DNA from: Ferruginivarius sediminum
GTDB taxonomy: Bacteria > Pseudomonadota > Alphaproteobacteria > Kiloniellales > Rhodovibrionaceae
Assembly: GCF_003344765.1 (NCBI RefSeq)
Contig: NZ_QPMH01000005.1
Location: forward strand, 124,001 to 188,000
Direction: 5' to 3'
DNA: 64,000 nucleotides
Part shown: positions 27,472 to 38,920 of the stretch, in pieces
Position numbering within the stretch: position 1 is the stretch's first letter
Layout of the letters: each line of letters starts with the position of its first letter
Translations under genes and position numbers: made by a program
Notes under the pieces: generated by a model
What the model was told of the DNA's origin: nothing
The model's input: the letters and a program-made list of their open reading frames with translations, nothing else
Database searches by the model: none

Positions 27472-28794
27472 GTGGGACTGCTTGGACGCGCCCTTGGATG
27501 CGCCGCGCTGGCATTGCTGGTTGGCGGCTGTGGCGTCACCGAATGGTTCGAGGACGAGGAGGAGCGCCTGCCGGGCGAGCGTATCTCTGTCCTGACCCTG
27601 GAACAGCAGATCGAGGCTGACCCGGAGGTTGCCGAGCAGCGGGTGGCTCTGCCGAAGCCATATCGGAACGAGTCCTGGGGTCAGCCCGGTGGTGCGCCGA
27701 GCCACGCCATGTACCATCTGTCGCTGCCCGAGAACCCTCGGGAGGCCTGGCGCGCCGATGTGGGCGAGAGTTCCGGCGACGACCAGCAGATCCTGGCGCA
27801 GCCGATCGTTGTCAGCGGGCGCGTCTACACGATGGATGCCACGGCAACCGTCTCCGCCTTTAGTGCGGAGGATGGCGAGCGGCTATGGCGGCGCGACGTC
27901 TCACCGGAGGATGACGAGGGCGTGTTCGGTGGCGGCCTTGCCTACGACCAGGGCCGGCTATTCGTCACCACCGGCTATGGCACGGTGGTCGCCCTTGATC
28001 CGTCGAACGGCGAGGAGATCTGGCGTCAGCGCGTCGGCGCGCCGATGCGCGCGGGGCCTGCGGCGCGTGATGGCCGGGTCTTCGCCGTCACCGTCATCAA
28101 CCAGACGGTCGCGCTGTCGGCCGACGACGGGCGCGAGTTGTGGCGTCATCAGGGCATCGAGGAGCAGTCCGGCCTGCTTGGTTCCGCGACACCGGCGGCG
28201 ACCGATTCGGCGGTCATCGTCGCCTATTCCTCGGGCGAGATCCTGGCGCTGCTGAACGACAACGGCCGCGTCCTGTGGAACGACAGCCTGGCGGGCATCA
28301 CGCGGACCGATCCGGTTGCCGATATGGCCGACATCCGCGGCATGCCCGTCGTCGATCGTGGCCTGGTGTATGCCGCCAGCAATTCCGGGCGCATGGCGGC
28401 AATCGACCTGCGGCGCGGTGCGCGGGCGTGGGAGGCGGAGATCGGCAGCGTCGAGATGCCGTGGGCCGGTGGCGCCTACGTGTTCGCCGTCACCACCGAC
28501 GCCCAACTTGTCGCCCTGACGCGCGAGCGTGGCCGGGTACGCTGGGTGACGCAGCTTCCGGCCTATGAGGATCCGGAGGACAAGACCGGCCCCATCGTGT
28601 GGCAGGGCCCCGTATTGGCCGGCGACAGGCTGATCCTGGCGGGCAGCAACGAAACGGCGGTGACTGTCTCGCCCTACAACGGCGAGGTGCTGGGCACCAT
28701 CGGCCTGCCGGACAAGCCCGCCGTGTCGCCGGTCGTTGCAAAGGATACCGTTTACATTCTGACCGACGACGCCACCTTGCTGGCACTACGGTAG
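27472..28794 (+). CDS. bamB: Outer membrane assembly lipoprotein BamB
   Basis: 440 residues from a GTG six bases after the YfgM-like stop. It has a lipoprotein signal with lipobox LLVGGC, putting the lipidated Cys near residue 20. The rest is an eight-bladed PQQ-like propeller with repeated [39 protein letters not shown] and similar strands. BamB is part of the BAM complex that inserts beta-barrel proteins in the outer membrane. The gene order yfgM-bamB-der is conserved and supports the call. Confidence 0.92.
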   Translation: MGLLGRALGCAALALLVGGCGVTEWFEDEEERLPGERISVLTLEQQIEADPEVAEQRVALPKPYRNESWGQPGGAPSHAMYHLSLPENPREAWRADVGESSGDDQQILAQPIVVSGRVYTMDATATVSAFSAEDGERLWRRDVSPEDDEGVFGGGLAYDQGRLFVTTGYGTVVALDPSNGEEIWRQRVGAPMRAGPAARDGRVFAVTVINQTVALSADDGRELWRHQGIEEQSGLLGSATPAATDSAVIVAYSSGEILALLNDNGRVLWNDSLAGITRTDPVADMADIRGMPVVDRGLVYAASNSGRMAAIDLRRGARAWEAEIGSVEMPWAGGAYVFAVTTDAQLVALTRERGRVRWVTQLPAYEDPEDKTGPIVWQGPVLAGDRLILAGSNETAVTVSPYNGEVLGTIGLPDKPAVSPVVAKDTVYILTDDATLLALR

Positions 28795-28807
28795 TTGCGC
28801 GCGGCCC

Positions 28808-30157
28808 ATGACGCTCACAGTCGCCATCGTTGGCCGGCCCAATGTCGGCAAATCGACGCTGTTCAACCGTCTTGTCGGCAAGCGCCTTGCGCTGGTGGAC
28901 GACACGCCGGGTGTGACACGCGACCGTCGGGAGGGCGAGGGGCGGCTGTTCGACCTGCGCTTCCGGCTGTTCGACACCGCGGGGCTTGAGGACGTCCAGG
29001 ACGAAAGCCTTGAGGGCCGCATGCGCCGGCAGAGCGAGCTCGCCATCGAGGAGGCCGACCTCGTCCTGCTGATGGTGGACGCGCGAACGGGGCTCACCAG
29101 CACCGACGAGATCTTCGCCGATCAGCTTAGGCGATCCGAGCGCCCTGTCGTGGTGCTCGCCAACAAGTGCGAGGGGCGGGCCGCCGAGGCCGGTCTATTG
29201 GAAGCCTACAGCCTGGGCCTGGGCGATCCGGTAGCGTTCTCCGCCGAGCACGGCCTGGGACTTGAAGACCTCTACGACCACCTCAAGACCGCGGAGGAAG
29301 CGAAGGCGGCGGAAGCCGGCGAAGTCGTCGCCGAACCTGGCGAGAAAGAGCCGGATGTCCTCCAGTTCGCCGTCGTCGGGCGGCCGAACGTTGGCAAGTC
29401 CACGCTGATCAACCGGCTGCTGGGCGAGGAGCGCCTGCTGACCGGGCCGGAAGCAGGCATCACCCGCGATTCGATCTCGGTCGAGTGGACTTACAATGAC
29501 CGCCCGATCCGGCTGATAGACACCGCCGGCATGCGGCGCAAGGCGCGGGTTTCGGAAAAGCTGGAGAAGCTGGCCGTCGCCGATGCGCTTCGTGCGGTGC
29601 AGTACGCCCATGTCGTCATCCTCCTCCTCGATGCCGAGGAAGGCCTGGAGCGCCAGGACCTGACGATTGCCAACCACACCATCGAGGAGGGCCGTGCCCT
29701 CGTCATCGCCATCAACAAGTGGGACGTGGTGAAGGACCGGGACGCCGTCATCGCCGGGGTGCGCGACCGCCTGCAACGCTCGCTGCCGCAGGTGAAAGGC
29801 ATCCCCGTCGTGACGGTGTCAGGCCTCAAGGGCAGGAACCTGGATGGACTGCTGGACGCCGCCATTGACGCCTACGATGTCTGGAACACCAAGGTCGCCA
29901 CGCCGGACCTGAACCGCTGGCTGCACGAGGTGGAGGCGGCGCACCCCCCGCCGATGGCGCACGGCCGGCGCAACCGCCTGAAATACATCTCGCAGCCGAA
30001 GGCGCGGCCGCCCACCTTCACACTGTTCTGCGCGCAGCCGAAGGACTTGCCGGACTCATACCTGCGTTACCTGGAGAACGAGCTGCGGCACGACTTCGAA
30101 CTGCCGGGCACGCCGATCCGCTTCCTGCTGCGCAAGAGCCGGAACCCTTATGCCTGA
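28808..30157 (+). CDS. der: Ribosome-associated GTPase Der (EngA)
   Basis: 449 residues with two consecutive GTPase domains. The first has [14 protein letters not shown] (G1), DTAG and ANKCEG. The second, from about residue 190, has [25 protein letters not shown] and [11 protein letters not shown]-like C-terminal domain follows ([17 protein letters not shown]). Der is needed for 50S subunit maturation. It begins 13 bases after bamB. Confidence 0.96.
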   Translation: MTLTVAIVGRPNVGKSTLFNRLVGKRLALVDDTPGVTRDRREGEGRLFDLRFRLFDTAGLEDVQDESLEGRMRRQSELAIEEADLVLLMVDARTGLTSTDEIFADQLRRSERPVVVLANKCEGRAAEAGLLEAYSLGLGDPVAFSAEHGLGLEDLYDHLKTAEEAKAAEAGEVVAEPGEKEPDVLQFAVVGRPNVGKSTLINRLLGEERLLTGPEAGITRDSISVEWTYNDRPIRLIDTAGMRRKARVSEKLEKLAVADALRAVQYAHVVILLLDAEEGLERQDLTIANHTIEEGRALVIAINKWDVVKDRDAVIAGVRDRLQRSLPQVKGIPVVTVSGLKGRNLDGLLDAAIDAYDVWNTKVATPDLNRWLHEVEAAHPPPMAHGRRNRLKYISQPKARPPTFTLFCAQPKDLPDSYLRYLENELRHDFELPGTPIRFLLRKSRNPYA

Positions 30158-30184
30158 GGCTGATGACGCCAGACGGCGAAGGCG

Positions 30185-30937
30185 TCAGTAGGCGTCGACG
30201 ATCTCGCCCTGTCGGGTGCAGTCCGGGCTGGCCAGATCGACGAAGCTCTGGGTGATGGCCGAGGGCTCCGGGTGCTGCATCGGATCCTCGCCGGGAAACG
30301 CGGTGGCGCGCATACGGGTGCGCACGACGCCCGGGTCCAGCAGGTTGGCGCGGATGTTCGTCTTGCCCAGTTCCGCCGCCCAGACCTTGACCATGTGTTC
30401 CAGCGCCGCCTTGGAGACCGCGTAGGCGCCGAAGTATGCGAAGGGCATCCGCGCCACGCCGCTGGTGACGAAGATCGCCCGGCCGGCATCGGACTGTCGC
30501 AGTAGGGGATCCAGGCTGCGGATCAGGCGGTAATTGGCGGTGACGTTGACGTCCATCACCTCTTGCCAGACCTGCGGCGGAATGTGGCCCAGCGGGCCAA
30601 GCTGGCCCAGCGCGCCGGCGTTGCCGACAAGGATGTCCAGGCGGCCGTGGCGCTCGTACAGGCTGGCGCCCAGACGGTCGAGGGCGTCGAAGTCGCGCAG
30701 GTCGAGCGGCACCAGCGTCGGGGCCGCGCCGCCGGCCGCGCGTATGCCGTCGTCCAGTTCCTCCAACGCCCCGTTCGTGCGCGCGATCAGGATCAACTTC
30801 GCACCCTCTTTCGCGAAGCGCTCCGCGACTGCGGCACCGATGCCGCGCGAGGCGCCGGTGATAACGGCCACGCGGCCGGCCAGCCGCCCTTGGCCCGCGC
30901 TTGCGCCTGCCGGGTTGTCTTTCGATCCTGCGCTCAT
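30185..30937 (-). CDS. Short-chain dehydrogenase/reductase
   Basis: 250 residues from the ATG at 30937. The NAD(P) motif is VITGASRGIG, then LVGNAGALG and the catalytic YAVSKAALEH (Tyr-x3-Lys), with Ser in FVTSGVAR. The C-terminal half contains PGVVRTRMRA. The substrate is unknown. It resembles YciK-type oxidoreductases of alphaproteobacteria. The ATG overlaps the end of the DUF2937 gene by four bases, so they are likely cotranscribed. The open frame extends to 31528, but that part is antisense-like and belongs to the DUF2937 gene region. Confidence 0.88.
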   Translation of the reverse strand: MSAGSKDNPAGASAGQGRLAGRVAVITGASRGIGAAVAERFAKEGAKLILIARTNGALEELDDGIRAAGGAAPTLVPLDLRDFDALDRLGASLYERHGRLDILVGNAGALGQLGPLGHIPPQVWQEVMDVNVTANYRLIRSLDPLLRQSDAGRAIFVTSGVARMPFAYFGAYAVSKAALEHMVKVWAAELGKTNIRANLLDPGVVRTRMRATAFPGEDPMQHPEPSAITQSFVDLASPDCTRQGEIVDAY

Positions 30938-31470
30938 GCCCTCTCGTGTCCTTTCGTTTGCGGTGTTGCTCTTGCCCGCCGCCATCGCGTCAGCATAGCG
31001 CGCCAGCGCCCTTCCAGGCCCCAGGCAGCGCCGATGCCAAGAATCAGGCCAACGGCCGCATAGCTCATGCCCTCGGCCGTCAGCGGCAGGGCGGGTGCGA
31101 AGTCGCGCAGCGTGCCTTGCGCCACCTCCCCATGAAAATGGCGCGCGAAGACCAGCGGCCGTTCGAATACCCCGGCTTCGCGCAATGCCGTGTAGGCACC
31201 CTCCAGGCGGCTCAGGGTGTCGAAGGCCGTTTCGTAGCCCTCGACCAGTGTCCGCGTCAGTTCGCCACCCTCGCGCCGCGCCTGCTCCAGGTAGGCCGCG
31301 ATTTCCAGCCTGCGCTCGGCCGCATCGCGCATGACCGGAGCCAGATCCGCCCGCGCTTGGCTCAACCGGCCCGAGATATGCTGCAGGTACTGCGCATAGA
31401 AGCTCGGGAACTGTGCGGCGGCCGCCGCACCGGCGGCGGCGCTCAAGCCATTGACGAGGCGGGCCAGCAT
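30934..31470 (-). CDS. DUF2937 family membrane protein
   Basis: 178 residues from the ATG at 31470. A hydrophobic N-terminal helix (VNGLSAAAGAAAAAQFPSF) is followed by helical segments with YLQHISGRLSQARAD and RRLEIAAYLEQARREGG, and a C-terminal membrane helix (YAAVGLILGIGAAWGLEG). This matches DUF2937, a proteobacterial family of unknown role. It lies upstream of the SDR gene with overlapping stop and start codons. Confidence 0.75.
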   Translation of the reverse strand: MLARLVNGLSAAAGAAAAAQFPSFYAQYLQHISGRLSQARADLAPVMRDAAERRLEIAAYLEQARREGGELTRTLVEGYETAFDTLSRLEGAYTALREAGVFERPLVFARHFHGEVAQGTLRDFAPALPLTAEGMSYAAVGLILGIGAAWGLEGRWRAMLTRWRRARATPQTKGHERA

Positions 31471-31534
31471 TCCGGTGCTCCCGGGACTGTTCCATTCCGC
31501 CTCTAGCACCGACCAAGTGTCGCGGCAAGCGTTC

Positions 31535-32617
31535 CTATTCCGCAGGATTGCGCGCCGACGCCGGCACCGCTCCCGGCCGGAAGTAGCGGTGTCCGAGCCA
31601 GAGGGCGACGTTTACCAGTGCGATCAGGACCGGTACCTCGACGAGCGGCCCGATCACTGTGGCAAAGGCGACGGAGGAGCCCAGGCCAAAAGTCGCGATC
31701 GCGACCGCGATTGCCAACTCGAAGTTGTTGCTGGCTGCGGTGAACGCGATCGAGGTTGTCCTGGGATAATCGGTGTCGATCAGCCATCCCATGAAAAAGC
31801 TTATGATGAACATGATCACGAAATAGATGACAAGCGGTATCGCAATTCGCGCAACATCGAAGGGAAGTTGCAGCACCATGCCGCCTTTCAGGCTGAACAT
31901 CGCAACGATGGTGAACAACAGCGCCACGAGTGTCAGCGGTCCGATCCTGGGGGCGAACCGGTTCTGGTACCAATCTTCGCCTTTCATCCGCATCAGGGTG
32001 AAGCGAGTGAGGAAGCCGGCGGCAAACGGGATTCCCAGGTAGATCAGGACCGCTTCGGCAACTGTCCAGAAATCCACGTCGATGATCCGGCCTTCCAGGC
32101 CGACAAGCGGCGGCAATACCGTGAGGAAGAACCACGCATAGACGCTGAAGAAGGCAACCTGAAACAGGCTGTTGAAGGCGACGAGTCCGGCGACATATTC
32201 GTTGCTGCCGCGGGCAAGCTGGTTCCAGACGATGACCATGGCGATGCAGCGGGCAAGCCCGATGAGGATCAAGCCGGTCATGTATTCCGGATGGTCCCCA
32301 AGGAATACCACGGCAAGGCCAAACATCAGAACAGGCCCGATCAGCCAATTCTGCACCAACGACAGGGCCAGCACCCGCCAGTCGCGGAATACTTCAGGCA
32401 GTTCCTCATACTTAACCTTCGCGAGCGGCGGATACATCATCAGAATCAAGCCGATGGCGATGGGGATATTCGTCGATCCAATCGATAAACCTTCGAGCAA
32501 GGTCGGTAGCCCATCGAAAATCGCGCCTAGCGCGATACCGAATGCCATCGCGGCGAAAATCCATACTGTGAGATAGCGGTCGAGGAAGCCTAGTCTTCGC
32601 ATGGCCTTCGATGCCAT
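31535..32617 (-). CDS. acr3: Arsenite efflux transporter Acr3
   Basis: 360 residues from the ATG at 32617, which follows an AAGGAG site. Ten hydrophobic helices are visible, with the ACR3 signatures [20 protein letters not shown] (conserved Cys) and [16 protein letters not shown]. It exports arsenite as the anion using the proton motive force. It is the last gene of a three-gene arsenic operon on the minus strand (arsR, arsC, acr3), 61 bases after arsC. Confidence 0.93.
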   Translation of the reverse strand: MASKAMRRLGFLDRYLTVWIFAAMAFGIALGAIFDGLPTLLEGLSIGSTNIPIAIGLILMMYPPLAKVKYEELPEVFRDWRVLALSLVQNWLIGPVLMFGLAVVFLGDHPEYMTGLILIGLARCIAMVIVWNQLARGSNEYVAGLVAFNSLFQVAFFSVYAWFFLTVLPPLVGLEGRIIDVDFWTVAEAVLIYLGIPFAAGFLTRFTLMRMKGEDWYQNRFAPRIGPLTLVALLFTIVAMFSLKGGMVLQLPFDVARIAIPLVIYFVIMFIISFFMGWLIDTDYPRTTSIAFTAASNNFELAIAVAIATFGLGSSVAFATVIGPLVEVPVLIALVNVALWLGHRYFRPGAVPASARNPAE

Positions 32618-32678
32618 CGGTACACTCCTTGTTCGGGATGAGTCGGGCGGCACGTGCTGGCGTGCTCGTGACTGCCGG

Positions 32679-33194
32679 TTATCCCGGCACCTCCGTGTCC
32701 TGGTTGCTGCCCAGCATCTCGATCCGCCGCTGTAGCGACATGCGGTCGAGCGAGGCGATCGGCAGGTTCACGAAGATACCGAGCCGGGTGTTGATCTGGC
32801 GGTAGACGTTGGCGACGAATGCGCGCTTCTCGGCCTCGCTGCCCTCGAAGCTGGAAGGATCAGGGAACGGCCAATGGGCGGTCATCGGCTGGCCGGGCCA
32901 AACCGGGCAGACTTCGCCGGCGGCGTCGTCGCAGAGCGTGAAGACGAAGTCGAGATCGGGCGCGTCGGCTTCGGCGAACTCGTCCCAGGACTTGCTGTAG
33001 AGCTTCGATGTGTCGAAGCCAGTCTTCTCCAGCAACTCGATCACGTAGGGGTTCACCTGTCCGCGCGGGTGGCTGCCGGCGCTGTGCGCCAGGAACTTTC
33101 CCTCGCCGATGTGGTTCAGGATGGTTTCGGCCATGATGGATCGGGCCGAATTGTGGGTGCACAGGAACAACACATTATAGGGGCGGGGTGTCAT
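32679..33194 (-). CDS. arsC: Arsenate reductase, LMW-phosphatase type ArsC
   Basis: 171 residues. The P-loop CTHNSARS with nucleophilic Cys12 follows YNVLFL, and further Cys residues stand at [13 protein letters not shown], as in thioredoxin- or mycothiol-linked LMW-PTP type arsenate reductases. ATFLAHSAG-like and [17 protein letters not shown] segments agree. It reduces arsenate to arsenite for export by Acr3. It begins 18 bases after arsR. Confidence 0.92.
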   Translation of the reverse strand: MTPRPYNVLFLCTHNSARSIMAETILNHIGEGKFLAHSAGSHPRGQVNPYVIELLEKTGFDTSKLYSKSWDEFAEADAPDLDFVFTLCDDAAGEVCPVWPGQPMTAHWPFPDPSSFEGSEAEKRAFVANVYRQINTRLGIFVNLPIASLDRMSLQRRIEMLGSNQDTEVPG

Positions 33195-33212
33195 GGCGGA
33201 TGTCCTTGTCGC

Positions 33213-33578
33213 TCAGTCGTCGCTGCCCTGCGTCTCGGGCGCCGGCGGGCAGCGCGTGTTGGCCAGGCGCGGCAGGTCGCCGCAGATTTCCGGATGACCG
33301 TGGCAGCACTTCTCGGTCAGGAACGTCATCAGCCGCCGCATGCCCTCGTAGTCCGCCGCGTAGATGATTTGCCGGCTTTGCCGGCGGGAGCGCAGCAGGC
33401 CCGCCCGCTCCAACTGGCTCAGGTGGAACGACAGCGTTGCCGGCTGGACATCCAGCTCGCGCGCGATCTCTCCCGCCGGCATGCCATTCGGTCCGGCCTC
33501 CACCAGCAGGCGGAAGGTTTCGAGCCGGGTTTCCTGTGCCAGCGCCGCCAGGGCTTCGATGGCATTCGACATTTCCAT
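33213..33578 (-). CDS. arsR: ArsR-family metalloregulator
   Basis: 121 residues with a winged-helix fold: EALAALAQETRLETFRLLVE, IARELDVQPATLSFHLSQLE, then RQIIYAADYEGMRRLMTFL. The C-terminal Cys cluster TEKCCHGHPEICG resembles the arsenite site of alphaproteobacterial ArsR types. It represses the operon until As(III) binds. There is no strong ribosome binding site before ATG 33578; the ATG two codons later is also possible. Confidence 0.92.
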   Translation of the reverse strand: MEMSNAIEALAALAQETRLETFRLLVEAGPNGMPAGEIARELDVQPATLSFHLSQLERAGLLRSRRQSRQIIYAADYEGMRRLMTFLTEKCCHGHPEICGDLPRLANTRCPPAPETQGSDD

Positions 33579-33580
33579 AT

Positions 33581-33596
33581 TTAGACCATTATCTAA
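33581..33596. promoter_or_regulatory. Candidate ArsR operator
   Basis: TTAGA-N6-TCTAA is a perfect inverted repeat three bases upstream of the arsR start, in a locally AT-rich stretch. The position fits autorepression by ArsR. Assignment is by position and symmetry. Confidence 0.45.
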
Positions 33597-33701
33597 TTAT
33601 CAGGTTCAGCTCAATCACAATCACTCACCAACACGTGAGTGCAACCAAAAAATGCGCTTACATGTACTTAAACGCGTGATACGGGCAGTATTCTTCGTGC
33701 C

Positions 33702-35153
33702 CTATTCCGCCAGGAGGGAAAGCTGCTGACGGCAGTTCTCCCGGTCTTCCTGGTCGACCAGCCGGATTGGGTAGTCGCCGGTGAAGCAGGCGTCGCAGAA
33801 CTGCGGCTCCGCCGCGTTCCGGCCCGGCTCACCCATGGCCCGGTACATGCCGTCGAAACTGACGAAGGCAAGGCTGTCGCAGCCGATTCGCTCCGCCATG
33901 CCGGCGACGTCGTATTGCGAGGCCAGAAGCTCCGCCTCGCTGGGCGTGTCGATGCCGTAGAAGCAGGGGTGGCGGGTCGGCGGTGCGGCGATCCGCATAT
34001 GCACCTCGGCCGCGCCGGCCTGGCGCACCATGTTCACGATCTTCGCCGAAGTAGTGCCGCGCACGATCGAATCGTCGACCAGCACGACACGCTTGCCGCG
34101 CAGATATGCCCGATTGGCGTTGTGCTTTAACTTTACACCAAGATGGCGGATCGAATCCGACGGCTCGATGAAGGTGCGGCCGACGTAGTGGTTGCGGATG
34201 ATGCCCAACTCGAACGGGATATTCGCCTGGTTGGCATAGCCCAGCGCCGCTGGCACGCCACTGTCGGGCACGGGAACCACCATGTCCGCGTCGACATGGC
34301 TTTCCCTGGCCAGTTCGGCGCCGATTCGCTTGCGTGCCTCATAGACGCTGGTGCCCTCCACGATGGAATCGGGGCGGGCGAAATAGATGTGCTCGAAGAT
34401 GCAGAAGCGCTGCTGGCACGGCGGGAACGGGCGCAGGGAGCGCAGGCCGTTGTCGTCGATCACCACGACCTCGCCGGCCCCCACGTCGCGGATGAAGTCG
34501 GCGCCGACGATGTCCAGCGCGCAGGTTTCCGAGGCCAGGATGTAGCTGTCGCCCAGCTTGCCCAGCACCAGCGGGCGCACGCCAAGCGGGTCGCGCACGC
34601 CGATGATCTGGTCGCTGGTCATGGCGACAAAGGAATAGGCCCCCTCGATCTGGCGCAGGGCGTGGATCAGCCGCTCGATCACGGTGTTCGCCGGTGCGGT
34701 CGCCATCAGGTGGATCACCACCTCGGTATCGGTGGTGGACTGGAACAGAGAGCCGCGATGGACCAACTCGCGCCGCAGCTTGCGGGCGTTCGTCAAATTG
34801 CCATTGTGCGCCAGGGCGAAGCCGCCGAACTCAAGGTCCGCGAACAGCGGCTGCACGTTGCGCAGCACGGTGTCGCCCTCGGTCGAATAGCGGTTGTGGC
34901 CGATCGCCGCATGGCCCTTCAGGCGGTCCATGACGCGCGGCTTGGCGAAGATATCCCCGACCTGGCCGTTGTCGCGGTGCGCGTTGAACTGCTCGCCGTC
35001 AAAGCTGACGATGCCCGAGGCTTCCTGCCCGCGATGCTGGAGGGCGTGGAGTCCAAGAGCGGTGTGCTTGGCGGCGTCGGCATTGCCGTAAATGGCATAG
35101 ACGCCGCACTCCTCGTGGAGGCGGTCGTCATCGAAGGGATGTGTCGTCATCAT
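33702..35153 (-). CDS. purF: Amidophosphoribosyltransferase PurF
   Basis: 483 residues. A short propeptide (about 15 residues, ending LHEE) precedes the catalytic Cys in CGVYAIYG, as in processed PurF enzymes. The phosphoribosyltransferase loop is RVVLVDDSIVRGTTS. Cys residues in FCIFEHIYFARPDS and FCDACFTGDYP match the iron-sulfur ligands of the Bacillus-type enzyme. It makes phosphoribosylamine from PRPP and Gln, the first step of purine synthesis. The start overlaps the cvpA stop. Confidence 0.96.
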   Translation of the reverse strand: MMTTHPFDDDRLHEECGVYAIYGNADAAKHTALGLHALQHRGQEASGIVSFDGEQFNAHRDNGQVGDIFAKPRVMDRLKGHAAIGHNRYSTEGDTVLRNVQPLFADLEFGGFALAHNGNLTNARKLRRELVHRGSLFQSTTDTEVVIHLMATAPANTVIERLIHALRQIEGAYSFVAMTSDQIIGVRDPLGVRPLVLGKLGDSYILASETCALDIVGADFIRDVGAGEVVVIDDNGLRSLRPFPPCQQRFCIFEHIYFARPDSIVEGTSVYEARKRIGAELARESHVDADMVVPVPDSGVPAALGYANQANIPFELGIIRNHYVGRTFIEPSDSIRHLGVKLKHNANRAYLRGKRVVLVDDSIVRGTTSAKIVNMVRQAGAAEVHMRIAAPPTRHPCFYGIDTPSEAELLASQYDVAGMAERIGCDSLAFVSFDGMYRAMGEPGRNAAEPQFCDACFTGDYPIRLVDQEDRENCRQQLSLLAE

Positions 35154-35848
35154 TCGCTCTCGCGCCCGGACTCGGAGGTTTGTGATTCGATCAGCCGATC
35201 CAACCCTTGCCGGGTTTCGTCGTTATAGCCCTTTTGCGTGTCCGGCGCATCGGCTTTCGGCGCCGGTCGGCTGAGGGTGTCGTAAGCGTCTTTCATCTTC
35301 TTGGCGCGCTCGGCCTCGCTCTTGACCGTGTCGACCGCCGCCGCGCCGTCCGCGCGCAGCGATTCCGGCAGCAAACCGGCCAGCACGTTCGCCCCGGCTT
35401 CGACAATGCGGCGGCTCTTGGCGTTCTGTATGTAGTCGGGGCGCTCCTCCGGCTGCGGCAGCGCCCAGGCCAGGACCAGCCAGAGCGCGGCCAGTATGAC
35501 CGCGCCGCGTGCCAAGCCAAACAGCAGCCCGAGCGAGCGGTCGAGCGCGCCCAGCGAACTGTTCTGTACTTTGGCCGCGACAAGCCGTGTCAGGATGGCC
35601 AGCACGACCAGGGCGATCAGGAACAGCACGACGCCCGCCACGATGTCCGCCAGGAGATCGATGGCGATGATGTCCCGCACGTATGGCTGTAGATGGGGGA
35701 AGCCGTAGAGAGTCACAAGTCCCGCGCCCAGCCATGCTCCAATCGCCAGGACCTCGTGTACGAACCCGCGGAAAAAGGCCAGTGCGGCGGAGATCAGCAG
35801 CACCGCCAGCACGACCAGGTCGACGAAGTTGATAGGTAGTTCGCTCAT
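35150..35848 (-). CDS. cvpA: CvpA family membrane protein
   Basis: 232 residues from the ATG at 35848, close behind GGGGA; an in-frame TTG is one codon earlier. Four membrane helices occupy about 8-125 (FVDLVVLAVLLISAALAFFRG, AGVVLFLIALVVLAILTRL). A charged C-terminal tail ends with ESQTSESGRESE. The family was named for colicin V production and is linked to envelope function. Its place directly before purF is conserved in many proteobacteria. The stop overlaps the purF start. Confidence 0.9.
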   Translation of the reverse strand: MSELPINFVDLVVLAVLLISAALAFFRGFVHEVLAIGAWLGAGLVTLYGFPHLQPYVRDIIAIDLLADIVAGVVLFLIALVVLAILTRLVAAKVQNSSLGALDRSLGLLFGLARGAVILAALWLVLAWALPQPEERPDYIQNAKSRRIVEAGANVLAGLLPESLRADGAAAVDTVKSEAERAKKMKDAYDTLSRPAPKADAPDTQKGYNDETRQGLDRLIESQTSESGRESE

Positions 35849-35890
35849 CAATCCCCAAGGGTTGCGCCGGCGGATGCATGCTTTCGCATG

Positions 35891-37306
<1,416 letters not shown>

Positions 37307-37495
37307 CTATCGCCCCGCTGGCCTTTCGGACCGCTTTTGCCCGTCGGCCGGAAAAGCATCGACATCCCGTGCCGCCTCCATACCGGGGAAGGCGGGCCGC
37401 CGCAAGGTGCCTGGACAGATAGACCATCGTCCTCGACATCGCGTCGAGAGGCGTTACATCTAGGGCGATGTTGGCGGAGCGCTGGCCGGTGAGTG

Positions 37496-38338
37496 ATGAG
37501 TGACGTCCTTTTGATGAATGAGCCTGTCGTGCGCCTTGCCGCGTTCGCGGGCGTCTTCGCGGTGATGGCCGTCTGGGAACTGGCCGCGCCACGCCGCGGG
37601 TTCGAGATTGGCCGCGGCCCTCGCTGGCCCGGCAACCTGGGCATCGTCGTCATCGACACGCTGCTCGTGCGCCTTGTTTTCCCGACAGCGGCCGTCGGTG
37701 TCGCCGTGGCGGCAGAGGTGCAGGGCTGGGGCCTGTTCCAGATGGCGGAAGCGCCGCTCTGGCTGGCGGTTATCGCTTCTGTCGTGCTGCTGGACCTCGC
37801 GATTTACCTGCAGCACGTGCTGTTTCACGCCGTGCCCGCGCTGTGGCGGCTGCACCGGATGCACCACACCGACCTGGGTTTCGATGTGACCACCGGCCTG
37901 CGCTTCCACCCCATTGAGATCGTACTGTCGATGGTGATCAAACTGGCGGTGGTTGCGGCCCTGGGCGCGCCGCCGGTTGCGGTGCTGGTCTTCGAGGTGC
38001 TGTTGAACGCGACCTCGCTCTTCAACCACGGCAACGTGGCTATTCCACCGCGTCTCGACCGCTATGTGCGCTGGCTCGTGGTGACGCCGGACATGCACCG
38101 GGTGCACCACTCGGCGATTCCGAACGAGACGAACAGCAACTTCGGGTTCAATCTGCCGTGGTGGGACCGGCTGTTCGGAACCTATCGCGCTCAGCCGGAA
38201 GCGGGCCATGCGGGCATGACCATCGGCATCGAGCAGTTCCGGAATTCACGCGATCTCCGGCTGGATCGGTTATTGGTCCAGCCGTGGCTGGGCGCGGCGT
38301 CGAGCTATCCGATAAATCGTCGCGGCAAGGAACCTTAG
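37496..38338 (+). CDS. Sterol desaturase/fatty acid hydroxylase family protein
   Basis: 280 residues from the ATG at 37496 (a GTG one codon earlier is possible). Membrane helices flank the eight-His iron motif: YLQHVLFHAVPALWRLHRMHH, then SLFNHGNV and DMHRVHHSAIPNETNSNFGF. These enzymes hydroxylate or desaturate lipids or carotenoids at a di-iron centre in the membrane. The substrate is unknown. It is divergent from radA. A second, unrelated desaturase lies at 40103. Confidence 0.88.
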   Translation: MSDVLLMNEPVVRLAAFAGVFAVMAVWELAAPRRGFEIGRGPRWPGNLGIVVIDTLLVRLVFPTAAVGVAVAAEVQGWGLFQMAEAPLWLAVIASVVLLDLAIYLQHVLFHAVPALWRLHRMHHTDLGFDVTTGLRFHPIEIVLSMVIKLAVVAALGAPPVAVLVFEVLLNATSLFNHGNVAIPPRLDRYVRWLVVTPDMHRVHHSAIPNETNSNFGFNLPWWDRLFGTYRAQPEAGHAGMTIGIEQFRNSRDLRLDRLLVQPWLGAASSYPINRRGKEP

Positions 38339-38481
38339 AACCCGACCCAACCGGAGTCAGGGGCATCAACACAGGTTTGCTACAAAGGGGGTAAGCTGCT
38401 TCAACCATTGCGCGATAGCATCCAGATGGCGTTGCGTTAATTTGGAGTCTGACTGGCACGCGACACCATAGGATCGCCCTG

Positions 38482-38715
38482 ATGGCCGAAATTCCGACAA
38501 GCTCCCGACAGGACTGCGATGAGCGGCGCCGCGAGTTTCTGGAGCTTTGCGGCAAGATGGGGGCGGCGGTTCCGCCGACTGTCATCCTGCTTGCTTCCGG
38601 CCGTAACGCGCTTGCATCCGGAGGAAGGTCGGGGCCGCCTCCCGGATTGCCACCTGGCCCTCCGGGCGGATCACCGCCGGGGCGCCGGGGCGGGCCGCCT
38701 TGGAACAACTCCTGA
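38482..38715 (+). CDS. Small Pro/Gly-tailed protein, possible RiPP-like precursor
   Basis: 77 residues. A polar start is followed by DERRREFLELCGKMGAAVPP and TVILLASGRNALASGG, then a tail of Pro/Gly/Arg (GLPPGPPGGSPPGRRGG) ending PPWNNS. The Arg-Arg-x-Phe-Leu...Cys-Gly-Lys...Pro-Pro pattern recurs, to my memory, in short alphaproteobacterial proteins next to PqqD/HPr-kinase genes. The gene downstream is such a PqqD-HPr-kinase fusion. HPr-kinase-like enzymes of lasso peptide clusters phosphorylate a precursor at its C-terminal Ser, and this protein ends in Ser. The pairing is inference. It could also be an unmodified small membrane-associated protein. Confidence 0.55.
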   Translation: MAEIPTSSRQDCDERRREFLELCGKMGAAVPPTVILLASGRNALASGGRSGPPPGLPPGPPGGSPPGRRGGPPWNNS

Positions 38716-38920
38716 ACGGCCTTTCGCCGGCGTGATTACGTGCGAACGCCCGACATCTCACGGTCGGCGTGCGGCGAGCGCTTTAAGACGCGATCATCGT
38801 TGGCATAGCACAGTTGGTGGTTGGGTGCGGGAAGACGCAGCGTTTCCTGTAGCTGTGATATGTCATTGCAAGATGATCGGCGGTGAAATCACTATCCTAT
38901 GAATCGGCGGATATGGACGC

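Noticed and set aside
30938..31528. N-terminal extension of the SDR frame
   Set aside because: The extension covers the DUF2937 gene in another frame and carries no SDR feature. ATG 30937 puts the dinucleotide motif at the normal position.
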